A stretch of DNA of 6,865 bases, from assembly GCA_030600975.1 (NCBI GenBank), contig JAUVUL010000097.1, positions 1-6,865 on the forward strand, written 5' to 3'. Shown here piece after piece: positions 1 through 5,966 of this stretch. A program made the position numbers and the translations under genes. How positions within the stretch are numbered: the first letter of the stretch is position 1; every line of letters begins with the position of its first letter. Source of the stretch: Candidatus Aegiribacteria sp. (GTDB lineage: Bacteria; Fermentibacterota; Fermentibacteria; Fermentibacterales; JCC-6). The notes beneath the pieces are model-generated. The model saw nothing but the letters and a program-made list of their open reading frames with translations. It did no database searches and was not told where the DNA came from.

Positions 1-11
1 GCTCCTAGTAT

Positions 12-39
12 TTGACCCTGGACTTCATAAGATTAGATT
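12..39 (+). promoter_or_regulatory. Candidate sigma-70-like promoter for the GNAT-like gene
   Basis: A TTGACC hexamer (12-17) lies 16 bases before TAGATT (34-39), matching the sigma-70 consensus at five and four of six positions. It sits about 30 bases before the start codon at 71, a plausible distance for a short leader. The sequence further upstream is outside the window, so an operon promoter cannot be excluded. Confidence 0.3.
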
Positions 40-59
40 CATCTGATACCAGAACCAAT

Positions 60-65
60 AAGGAG
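60..65 (+). promoter_or_regulatory. Ribosome binding site of the GNAT-like gene
   Basis: AAGGAG, a near-perfect Shine-Dalgarno sequence, stands five bases before the ATG at 71 and fixes that start. Confidence 0.8.
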
Positions 66-70
66 CTTTC

Positions 71-1198
71 ATGTCTGCTGTTATTAAACCTGTCAAAACA
101 AAAAGCGAGCTGAAACAATTCATCATGCTGCCCTACAGGCTATACAGTGATGATCCTCTCTGGATCCCCCCTCTTATCTCTCAGGAAAAGGCTCAATTCG
201 ATCCGGAAAAGAATCCATCCTACAGGTACTGTGATACAGAATTCTTTCTGGCCTGGCGTGATGGTAGACCCGTCGGCCGTATTGCAGTCATCATAAACAG
301 GAGATACCTGGATAAACTGGGCAAGGACTGCGGAAGATTCGGATGGTTCGAGTGTGAGGATAATCTGGAAACAGCCAACGCGCTCCTCGAAGCTGCGGAG
401 AACTGGCTTGCCGAAAAGGGAATGACCGAGATTTCAGGGCCAATGGGTTTTACCGACAACGATATGACGGGTTTTCTTGTTGAAGGATTCGATGAACTCC
501 CAACAATAGCAGGCAGCTACAACCCTCCATGGTACAACGATCTGGTAACATCAAGGGGTTACGTGAAAGAAGTGGACTACGTTGAATACAAGATAACCGT
601 TCCTGAAACCCTCCCCGAGAAGGTTGAACGCCTGACAGCCCTGATAAAGAAAAGAAGCACTGTAAATGTATTCAATGAGAATACTACAAAAAACCTCTCG
701 AAGAAGTGGGGACATCAGATTTTCGACGTTCTGAACGAAAGCTACAAAGAGCTGTACGGCACAACTCTGCTGGATGAGAAGGAAATCGACTACTACATAA
801 ATGCTTATCTCGGACAGGTGGATCCGGAATTCATCAAGCTCGCTGTCGACGGAGACAGGCTTGTTGGGTTTATAATTGCCATGCCCAATCTGTCAAAGGC
901 GTTCCAGAAGGCAAAGGGCAGGCTTTTTCCGTTCGGTTTCATCCATATTCTGAGGGCAATGAAAAAAAGTAAAATCCTTGATTTCTACCTTGCCGGCATT
1001 CTTCCTGCATACCAGGGAAAAGGCGTGGATGCTCTCATGACCTATGAAATTGGAAAAAGCGTTTTTAAAAGAAAGATGGAATTCGCTGAGAGTAACCATG
1101 AACTGGAAGACAATAAAAAGATCCAGGCCATGTGGAAACTCTACGAGAAACGTCTCCACCGAAGGGTACGTGTCTACCACCGCACCCTGGGAACGTAG
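71..1198 (+). CDS. GNAT-like N-acyltransferase, YghO-type family
   Basis: This 375-residue protein resembles the uncharacterised family of roughly 375-380 residues usually annotated as N-acetyltransferase or YghO-like. Visible family landmarks are an N-terminal PYRLYSDDPLWIPPL stretch (residues 21-35), VGRIAVIIN (68-76), GRFGWFE (88-94), a GPMGF block (123-127), and EGFDELP followed by SYNPPWY (138-155). The C-terminal half has the GNAT-like signature: a beta-strand with LVGFIIAMPN (264-273), GRLFPFGF (283-290), an acetyl-CoA-loop-like PAYQGKGVD (312-320), and an acidic LEDN motif (345-348) where the family typically reads SWILEDN. A cytosolic acyl transfer using acyl-CoA is the family inference; the substrate is unknown. 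The protein has no signal peptide or membrane segment. The ATG at 71 has a strong AAGGAG site. The gene appears monocistronic here, because the next gene is convergent. Confidence is high for the family and low for the biochemical role. Confidence 0.85.
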   Translation: MSAVIKPVKTKSELKQFIMLPYRLYSDDPLWIPPLISQEKAQFDPEKNPSYRYCDTEFFLAWRDGRPVGRIAVIINRRYLDKLGKDCGRFGWFECEDNLETANALLEAAENWLAEKGMTEISGPMGFTDNDMTGFLVEGFDELPTIAGSYNPPWYNDLVTSRGYVKEVDYVEYKITVPETLPEKVERLTALIKKRSTVNVFNENTTKNLSKKWGHQIFDVLNESYKELYGTTLLDEKEIDYYINAYLGQVDPEFIKLAVDGDRLVGFIIAMPNLSKAFQKAKGRLFPFGFIHILRAMKKSKILDFYLAGILPAYQGKGVDALMTYEIGKSVFKRKMEFAESNHELEDNKKIQAMWKLYEKRLHRRVRVYHRTLGT

Positions 1199-1240
1199 CA
1201 CATTTCCTCAATTTGTTTGACCGTATATCATCACTATTGA

Positions 1241-1272
1241 AGTAATATATACGTAATTACTATATTTTATTA
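1241..1272 (+). terminator. Weak AT-rich hairpin after the GNAT-like gene
   Basis: AGTAAT (1241-1246) and ATTACT (1256-1261) form a perfect six-pair stem around a nine-base loop, followed by a T-rich stretch. It lies about 42 bases after the stop codon. The stem contains almost no GC pairs, so it is a poor intrinsic terminator. The rest of the 1199-1343 gap is AT-rich and holds no gene. A second near-palindrome (1291-1306, AAAATCTCGAAATTTT) could end transcription of the convergent gene equally weakly. Confidence 0.2.
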
Positions 1273-1343
1273 GAGTTATTTTCGTTAAGCAAAATCTCGA
1301 AATTTTATTGTACATTCACTTGAGCCAGACCCATTCGGGGGCA

Positions 1344-2732
1344 TTACTTGATTACAATCCTGTCATTTTCCCATACAAGAATCGGGAGATCGCTTTCATT
1401 TATTACTTCTCTGGAGACAAGATACGTGCATTCGCTGTCAGTGTCTATATAACCCATATAAATAGTAACAATCTTCATTGCTCTCTCAATCGGAGTATTG
1501 CCAGTTGCCTGAATTATACAGACTGCTCCGCTTTCCGAAGGAAGCAGGTCAGATATTTCTTCCAGTGCAGTGAATATTCTTCTACAATTGACATATTTGT
1601 TTCTGAAATCCTGACATTCATGTCTGGTTGAATATCCTGCTGCAAGAAGGACAAGCAAGGCAATTCCTGTTAAGAAATGTCTTCCTTCTCTACCCGGGAT
1701 TTCAATTCTTCCCGCAAAATACACCAGGAATAACACGGTGAAAACCGACGCAACGTACACATAGTGTGTGCACACATCGCCAATTATCGATTGGTAACTG
1801 TAGGCACCTGTAACAAGTATGGCAACTCCTACTTCACGCCATTTATGTAGTTCACCACGGGCATAATTCACTATTACATATCCCACAAACAGATACAGCA
1901 AATATCTGAATATATGTAGTCTTAGAAATAAAGAACCGGTTGCCTGTGAAACCAGAATGGCTACATCCCTGGGAATTGCTGTTAATCTGGCATAGACGCC
2001 ATATCCACCTATGTCACCGAATATCATTTGTCTTACTAGTAAATAAACTACCGCAACTATTACCAGAGACCCGGTAAAATATAGTGTGTTTCTCTTACGT
2101 TTTTTCCTCCCCGGCCAGAGAAAGTACATAATTGGCAAAGCGATGAAATTTGCCATACCCAACTCTTTACTGCTTACTGCCAGCAGAACAAAAATAGCTG
2201 GAGTTACAGCCTTCCATGTTACTTCTGAATTCCGGGAGAGTAAAAAAGTTGAGCTAAGAGCCATAACGGAAAAAAGAGTTGCCAGAATATCGCATCGTGC
2301 TGCGATCCATCCTATAGCAACCACTGTACCCGGATGAACGGTAAACAACATGGCTGTAAACACCGCCAGCCATTTCCTGCGAGACAATAGCATTGCCAGC
2401 CTGGCTATTAGAAAAGCACACAACAGGTGTATTCCCAGATTAACCAGCTTGTATCCCAGTGGATTATGACCGAAGAGAGGATACTCCAGCATGAATGTAA
2501 CATTTGTCAGGGGTCTGAAGAAGCCAATAAATTCCCCCTCATTGTTAATCCAGCTCCAGCTCTCAACCATGTACTGTACTACAGGCTTTTCTGCCCTGAG
2601 AGGATTCAGGAATGAGATGAAATCCTGCGGGTCAAAAAATGAGTTTAGCATCGGTGAAAAAACTAGGAACACGAAGCCAGCGAAGACAACTATCAGGATC
2701 AGTGCCAGATGCCAACTCACCTTTTCAAACAC
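1344..2732 (-). CDS. GT-C fold membrane glycosyltransferase, TMTC/GT39-like
   Basis: This 462-residue multi-pass inner-membrane protein has about ten to twelve hydrophobic segments, the first at residues 7-27 and the last around 353-367. Several blocks match bacterial relatives of the TMTC/PMT O-mannosyltransferases: FFRPLTNVTF (71-80), a GYKLVNLGIHLL stretch (93-104), a VHP...GWIAARCDILATLF block (132-154), SKELGMA (188-194) and HYVYVASVF (323-331). Such enzymes move sugars from polyprenyl-phosphate donors on the outer face of the membrane. Family members usually place an acidic pair in the first external loop; here it reads FFDPQDF (33-38), so D34 and D37 are the candidates. About 95 C-terminal residues (from 370) form a soluble domain without recognisable TPR repeats, unlike many TMTC proteins. 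The start is GTG: an in-frame TGA lies 15 bases upstream and a GAAGGG site precedes it. The gene looks more AT-rich than the aldehyde dehydrogenase region. Donor and acceptor are unknown. Confidence 0.75.
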   Translation of the reverse strand: MFEKVSWHLALILIVVFAGFVFLVFSPMLNSFFDPQDFISFLNPLRAEKPVVQYMVESWSWINNEGEFIGFFRPLTNVTFMLEYPLFGHNPLGYKLVNLGIHLLCAFLIARLAMLLSRRKWLAVFTAMLFTVHPGTVVAIGWIAARCDILATLFSVMALSSTFLLSRNSEVTWKAVTPAIFVLLAVSSKELGMANFIALPIMYFLWPGRKKRKRNTLYFTGSLVIVAVVYLLVRQMIFGDIGGYGVYARLTAIPRDVAILVSQATGSLFLRLHIFRYLLYLFVGYVIVNYARGELHKWREVGVAILVTGAYSYQSIIGDVCTHYVYVASVFTVLFLVYFAGRIEIPGREGRHFLTGIALLVLLAAGYSTRHECQDFRNKYVNCRRIFTALEEISDLLPSESGAVCIIQATGNTPIERAMKIVTIYMGYIDTDSECTYLVSREVINESDLPILVWENDRIVIK

Positions 2733-2740
2733 TGCTATAT

Positions 2741-2746
2741 CCCTTC
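2741..2746 (-). promoter_or_regulatory. Ribosome binding site supporting the GTG start
   Basis: On the minus strand GAAGGG lies eight bases before the GTG at 2732. An in-frame TGA at 2745-2747 rules out any longer reading, so this site decides the start of the glycosyltransferase. Confidence 0.65.
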
Positions 2747-2771
2747 ATTCTGAAATTCAATTGTCCAGATT

Positions 2772-2817
2772 AAGTAACTCGATAATACAGATATTGCACC
2801 TATCGAGACAACTACTT
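2772..2817. promoter_or_regulatory. Palindrome spanning the glycosyltransferase promoter (putative operator)
   Basis: CTCGATA (2778-2784) and TATCGAG (2801-2807) form a perfect seven-pair inverted repeat around a 16-base centre. AAGTA (2772-2776) and TACTT (2813-2817) extend the symmetry outside a short interruption. One arm touches the -35 hexamer and the other the -10, which is the usual layout for a repressor or regulator site. No regulator gene is visible nearby. It could instead be a hairpin in DNA or RNA with no control role. Confidence 0.35.
2782..2811 (-). promoter_or_regulatory. Candidate sigma-70-like promoter of the glycosyltransferase
   Basis: On the minus strand TTGTCT (2811-2806) is followed after 18 bases by TATTAT (2787-2782), four and five matches to consensus. 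Initiation near 2775 would leave a leader of about 40 bases before the GTG. A palindrome occupies the same interval. Confidence 0.4.
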
Positions 2818-3101
2818 GAATGATTTCCAGTTCAGTCTTTTTCTTTAACACCTTAACAATGTAAAGCTACATTTGAGTCCGGTGAGTTTATTTAGGATCA
2901 GTTGTCAAATACTCCAAGATTGTGAATTTTGCGCAGTTTCTATTTGATAATCAGGATTCCGATCTGTCTCCCGGCTATTCGTTCTCGCATTTATCGATGG
3001 AGTGACGAAATTTTCATAGATCCCGTAGCTCGATCGGCGCTTTATACTCAAAAGGCGGTCTTTATAAAGTTTCACCGGTTCCAATCGCATCCGACAATTA
3101 T

Positions 3102-3162
3102 GTTCAGTTCATGCTGTTCATGATTATAGAAGTGAATGGTTACACTAACATGATGTTACACT
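3102..3162. repeat. Short direct repeats downstream of the zinc-ribbon gene
   Basis: GTTCA occurs at 3102-3106, 3107-3111 and 3116-3120, the last two as part of an imperfect nine-base tandem (AGTTCATG, TGTTCATG). GTTACACT then occurs at 3139-3146 and 3155-3162, 16 bases apart. The repeats are too short for a mobile element end to be claimed. Their role is unknown. Confidence 0.35.
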
Positions 3163-3180
3163 GAATTATGCAAGCAGGTG

Positions 3181-3660
3181 CTATATTTCACCGTGAACTG
3201 AGCATCTAACCTGAATTGACTGCTTTGTATTAATTATGCTGTAGGGCAGGCCGCTTTCAGGGCATACAAGATTCAGCGTACTGTCAAATTCAGCAAGTTC
3301 AACGATGTTATCCGCGAAACGGCCGTTCTGAGTCATATACTCATTCTCCGCATCCAGAATCCTGTACATGTTTTCCACGCAGTGTCGTTCGTTAGTCTCC
3401 GAGAATCCGTGCTGCTCGGATATCTCCACTGAAATTTTGCTGGCTTCCTCCGACCGCATTGCCATGAAAAAAGTAAATACACCTCCTGCAACAGCCAGCA
3501 CTAAAGATAGTACTACAATCAGCTTCACGCGGTAACCTGATGAAGAGCCCGTGGAAGGAGATGATACTGATCGACGGGGCAGATCGCTGCCGCAGAAGGG
3601 GCATTGATCGGTCTTATCGTAAAGCTCATATCCGCACGAAGGACATTTTGGATATTTCAT
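3181..3660 (-). CDS. Zinc-ribbon, single-pass membrane protein with pilin-like outer domain
   Basis: The protein has three parts (numbered from MKYPK as 1): a double-CxxC zinc ribbon (C6, C9, C20, C23, in CPSC and CPFC), a Ser/Pro-rich linker, and one membrane segment at about 46-68. After it comes an outer domain of about 90 residues. Its end, from C94-x-x-N97 through an amphipathic AENEYMTQNGRF stretch to CPESGLPY (133-140) and CSVHG (153-157), resembles the head of type IV pilin and pseudopilin-like proteins. There is no prepilin peptidase cleavage motif, and the membrane segment follows a zinc ribbon, so it is not a normal pilin. Predicted topology is ribbon inside, head outside. The frame extends to an ATG at 3675, but the ATG at 3660 has GGAG nine bases upstream and is preferred. 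It follows the aldehyde dehydrogenase by 34-49 bases on the same strand, so the two are probably cotranscribed. Function unknown. Confidence 0.75.
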   Translation of the reverse strand: MKYPKCPSCGYELYDKTDQCPFCGSDLPRRSVSSPSTGSSSGYRVKLIVVLSLVLAVAGGVFTFFMAMRSEEASKISVEISEQHGFSETNERHCVENMYRILDAENEYMTQNGRFADNIVELAEFDSTLNLVCPESGLPYSIINTKQSIQVRCSVHGEI

Positions 3661-3669
3661 CACTGACTT

Positions 3670-3673
3670 CTCC
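3670..3673 (-). promoter_or_regulatory. Ribosome binding site favouring the 3660 start
   Basis: GGAG on the minus strand stands nine bases before the ATG at 3660. The alternative ATG at 3675 overlaps this site and has its own GGAG farther away, about 11 bases upstream. Both starts add or remove only five residues. Confidence 0.45.
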
Positions 3674-3709
3674 ATTTCATAATGATCTCCGATCCTCTTT
3701 CAGCAGTCA

Positions 3710-5089
3710 TCATTCATTCATGATGTAAATCGTTTTGCAGTTCATGAATTCAAGCATCCCACTTCGGGACAGCTCTCTGCCGAAACCTGAAAGACCGATT
3801 CCGCCGAAGGGCAGCCTGGGATCAGACCGGACAAATGTGTTCACAAAGCAGGCTCCCGCGTTAAGCTCAAGAGCTATCCTCTCTCCCCTGGCGCTTTCAC
3901 GCGTGTATACTGAAGCCCCGAGGCCATAAGAAGTATCGTTCGCAAGCCTGACAGCTTCACCCTCATTCTTAACAGAACAGACTGCTGCTACAGGCCCGAA
4001 GGTTTCCTCATTAAAAACGGGCATTCCCTTTCTGCAGCCCGTGAGTACTGTAGGCGGATAGAAAGCTCCATGATGATCCGGTAGACTGCCTCCCGTGATC
4101 AGTTCAGCTCCCATCTCAATACTTTCCATGACCTGCCTGTGGATGTTGTCTCGAATATCGTACCTTGCCATGGGTCCAATGTCCACTTTCATATCCATCG
4201 GATCGCCCATCCTCCTGGTATTCATCTCATCCACAAGCAGTCCAAGAAACTCGCTGTAAACACTTTCAACTACAATGAACCTCTTGGACGCGATGCAGTT
4301 CTGCCCTGAATTGATAAGCCTGGAAAACGCCGATTCAGCGGCTGCATGCTTAAGATCCGCATCTTCCAGAATTATCGCTGGATCACTCCCACCAAGTTCC
4401 AGTACACACTTCTTTATGGCAGATCCCGCCTCCGAAGCTACTGCCCTGCCTGCCCTTTCGCTCCCGGTAAGCGTGACTGCCTTTATCCTTTCGTCGGTGA
4501 TTATCCTGTGGGATACTTCGGGAACCTTTTCCTCCGGAACGAGAAGAAGCCCGGCCAGGCCATCCAGAAAGCCTGCGTCCCTGAACAGCTCCGGGATACT
4601 CAGGGCACATCCGGTAACGTTGGGGGAATGCTTGAGAATGAAGGTGTTTCCCGCCATTACGGCAGGTGCAGCGAACCTGAAAAACTGCCAGAACGGGAAG
4701 TTCCACGGCATAACGGCGAATATGACTCCGAGGGGCTGATAACAGACGTAGCACTTATCCGCATCGGTTTTCCTGGTCTTCCTGGTAATCAAGCGGGAAC
4801 CGTATTCCGCATAGTACCTGCAGACCCATGCACATTTCTCAATTTCGGACTGCCCCTGGGCCACAGGCTTGCCCATCTCCGAGGCCATCTCCACTGCCAG
4901 CTGGTGCTTCCCTGAGTCAAGCAGATAAGCAAGATTCCTCAGCTTCTCAGCCCGCAGGTCCATCCTGGTATCGCGCCAGATTCTGAAAGCTCTGTCGGCA
5001 TTCTCAATGATATTCTCGACTTCGTCCGGAGTATTCCCATGCCATGACCGGATGACTTTACCCGTAAAGGGATTTATCGATTGAAGCAC
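3710..5089 (-). CDS. sad: NAD(P)-dependent aldehyde dehydrogenase, succinate-semialdehyde dehydrogenase type (Sad/GabD1-like)
   Basis: This complete 459-residue ALDH-superfamily enzyme is close to the 462 residues of E. coli Sad (YneI). It oxidises an aldehyde to the acid with NAD(P)+ in the cytosol; succinate semialdehyde is the best guess for this subfamily. Visible catalytic residues are N130 in PWNFPFWQ, E231 in LELGGSDP, the nucleophile C265 in SGQNCIASKR, and E362 in EETFGPVAA. The cofactor region shows ILKHSPNVTGCA (151-162) and TLTGSERAG (206-214), and GPMARYDIRD (305-314) is typical of the Sad/GabD1 group. The start is GTG: an in-frame TGA lies two codons upstream and the INPFTG N-terminus follows directly. 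The ribosome site is weak (GGTGA only three bases away). It heads a probable operon with the zinc-ribbon gene 34 bases downstream and is divergent from the DUF2259 gene. No GABA transaminase or other partner is in the window, so substrate specificity is inferred from family only. Confidence 0.9.
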   Translation of the reverse strand: MLQSINPFTGKVIRSWHGNTPDEVENIIENADRAFRIWRDTRMDLRAEKLRNLAYLLDSGKHQLAVEMASEMGKPVAQGQSEIEKCAWVCRYYAEYGSRLITRKTRKTDADKCYVCYQPLGVIFAVMPWNFPFWQFFRFAAPAVMAGNTFILKHSPNVTGCALSIPELFRDAGFLDGLAGLLLVPEEKVPEVSHRIITDERIKAVTLTGSERAGRAVASEAGSAIKKCVLELGGSDPAIILEDADLKHAAAESAFSRLINSGQNCIASKRFIVVESVYSEFLGLLVDEMNTRRMGDPMDMKVDIGPMARYDIRDNIHRQVMESIEMGAELITGGSLPDHHGAFYPPTVLTGCRKGMPVFNEETFGPVAAVCSVKNEGEAVRLANDTSYGLGASVYTRESARGERIALELNAGACFVNTFVRSDPRLPFGGIGLSGFGRELSRSGMLEFMNCKTIYIMNE

Positions 5090-5122
5090 TCTTCACCGTC
5101 CCTGAAAAATGTTTTCGGAGTT

Positions 5123-5150
5123 TTTACTTCCACAACCTTTCAACTATACT
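5123..5150 (+). promoter_or_regulatory. Candidate sigma-70-like promoter of the DUF2259-like gene
   Basis: TTTACT (5123-5128) is followed after 16 bases by TATACT (5145-5150), four and five matches to consensus. Initiation near 5157 gives a leader of about 57 bases. It lies inside the upstream extension of the open frame, which argues that translation begins downstream, at 5214. The same 124-base gap must also carry the divergent promoter of the aldehyde dehydrogenase, for which I see no clear match. Confidence 0.45.
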
Positions 5151-5202
5151 ATTTTATACATTAATGAAAGAGAAGCTCACCGGAAACGATCAAACATACG
5201 AC

Positions 5203-5209
5203 AAAGGGG
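5203..5209 (+). promoter_or_regulatory. Ribosome binding site fixing the 5214 start
   Basis: AAAGGGG lies four bases (six from AAGG) before the ATG at 5214. That ATG is directly followed by a signal peptide, so it is chosen over an in-frame ATG at 5109. Confidence 0.65.
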
Positions 5210-5213
5210 TATT

Positions 5214-5966
5214 ATGAAACCTTTCGGTCTCTCTGTTCTGTTCCTTTTCCTCGCAGCTGGCGTCTCCAGTGCCGCCTCTCTGGCTTCCGTTGAGTTCCTC
5301 GGCTTTTCCGATGATGGAAGATACGTCGCGATGGAACAATACTGGATTGCTGATGGAAGCGGATTCCCCGGTGCGGAAATTGTGATCTTGTCGGTCCCTG
5401 ATAACATTATAATCAGGAAATTTGAAGTACCCTGGACCGAAGGAATGATGTTCATTGACGGTGTCGAGATGTGCTATGAAAACTCCATGAATCCGGCCAG
5501 AAAAACCGTTCTTGAAGATTCCGAATCCTTTCTTGACAGTCTTGGAATATCACCGGGGAATAAGGGTGTACACTGCATCTGCCACCCGCTTACCGATACA
5601 GACGCAGAACCGGAAAGCGTGTCGTTCGTGACCTGGGTGGGTTCGCTTATGTACAGAGGACCGGAATACAGCCTCAGCATATTGAACCACAGGAGAATGC
5701 CCGACTCCCCTCCCGATTGGCTTTCCATGTTCGATACGCCTGCTCTTCTGGAAGTACTGATTACGGATTCGAACGGTAGTAATATAGTAATGCATCTTCT
5801 TGACGAATCACCGCAGCCGGGGTACGAGTACGTATCCAGCTATCGTATAAGAGATATATATGTTTACAATGACAGCCTGGTTGCCATTATACTGAATACT
5901 ACGGAGCCGGGTTTTGAGGGGCCCGACGGTATGTTCAGGATGGTAACCGGGGTTATCGGTCAATGA
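5214..5966 (+). CDS. Secreted DUF2259-like protein
   Basis: The predicted product is 250 residues. The N-terminus is a classical signal peptide: MKPF, a hydrophobic core at about 5-15, and a VSSA-A cleavage region near 20. The mature start carries VEFLGFSDDGRYVAMEQYW and DGSGFPGAEI (26-55), the hallmark block of DUF2259, a family of predicted secreted proteins. A near-terminal PGFEGPDGMF (232-241) also fits the family's ending. Function is unknown; export to the periplasm is the only well-supported statement. There are two mature cysteines close together (C121, C123) besides C87. The open frame extends upstream to 5109, but that extension has no hydrophobic leader or ribosome site and covers the probable promoter. 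The gene is divergent from the aldehyde dehydrogenase and its stop overlaps that of the convergent hydrolase by seven bases. The DUF2259 assignment comes from motif memory, with moderate certainty. Confidence 0.75.
   Translation: MKPFGLSVLFLFLAAGVSSAASLASVEFLGFSDDGRYVAMEQYWIADGSGFPGAEIVILSVPDNIIIRKFEVPWTEGMMFIDGVEMCYENSMNPARKTVLEDSESFLDSLGISPGNKGVHCICHPLTDTDAEPESVSFVTWVGSLMYRGPEYSLSILNHRRMPDSPPDWLSMFDTPALLEVLITDSNGSNIVMHLLDESPQPGYEYVSSYRIRDIYVYNDSLVAIILNTTEPGFEGPDGMFRMVTGVIGQ

Larger units (their letters stand above)
2733..3180. other. 448-base stretch without a convincing gene
   Basis: This gap separates the glycosyltransferase start from the 3' end of the zinc-ribbon gene, both on the minus strand. 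The part nearest the glycosyltransferase holds its likely promoter and palindrome. A perfect AATGTA-AAGC-TACATT hairpin lies at 2858-2873, without a T-run. The short open frames here (61-64 codons on either strand) have no good ribosome binding site, no recognisable family and low-complexity composition, so I do not call them. The 2930-3100 part is less AT-rich and could be a decayed gene or an RNA leader, but I recognise no riboswitch or transposase in it. Confidence 0.6.

Noticed and set aside
1328..1347. Small CCC/GGG hairpin at the 3' end of the glycosyltransferase gene as a terminator
   Set aside because: It has only three clear pairs and no T-run on the minus strand after it.
2905..3090. 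61-codon open frame on the minus strand in the large gap
   Set aside because: It has no Shine-Dalgarno sequence before its ATG and no recognisable family or motif, and a competing open frame of similar length exists on the other strand.
2930..3100. Riboswitch or insertion-sequence remnant
   Set aside because: No known aptamer core, transposase motif or pair of terminal inverted repeats with target duplication could be recognised.
2929..3123. 64-codon open frame on the plus strand in the large gap
   Set aside because: It has no ribosome site, an unconvincing composition, and overlaps the opposite open frame of similar length.
3181..3675. Reading the zinc-ribbon protein as a true type IV pilin
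   Set aside because: There is no prepilin peptidase site (G/F-TxxxE type) and the hydrophobic segment begins about 45-50 residues in, after a metal-binding ribbon.
4275..4915. Long open frames opposite or out of phase with the aldehyde dehydrogenase (154 and 189 codons)
   Set aside because: They lie wholly inside a gene with all catalytic residues in place; their arginine-, proline- and serine-rich composition is typical of shadow frames.
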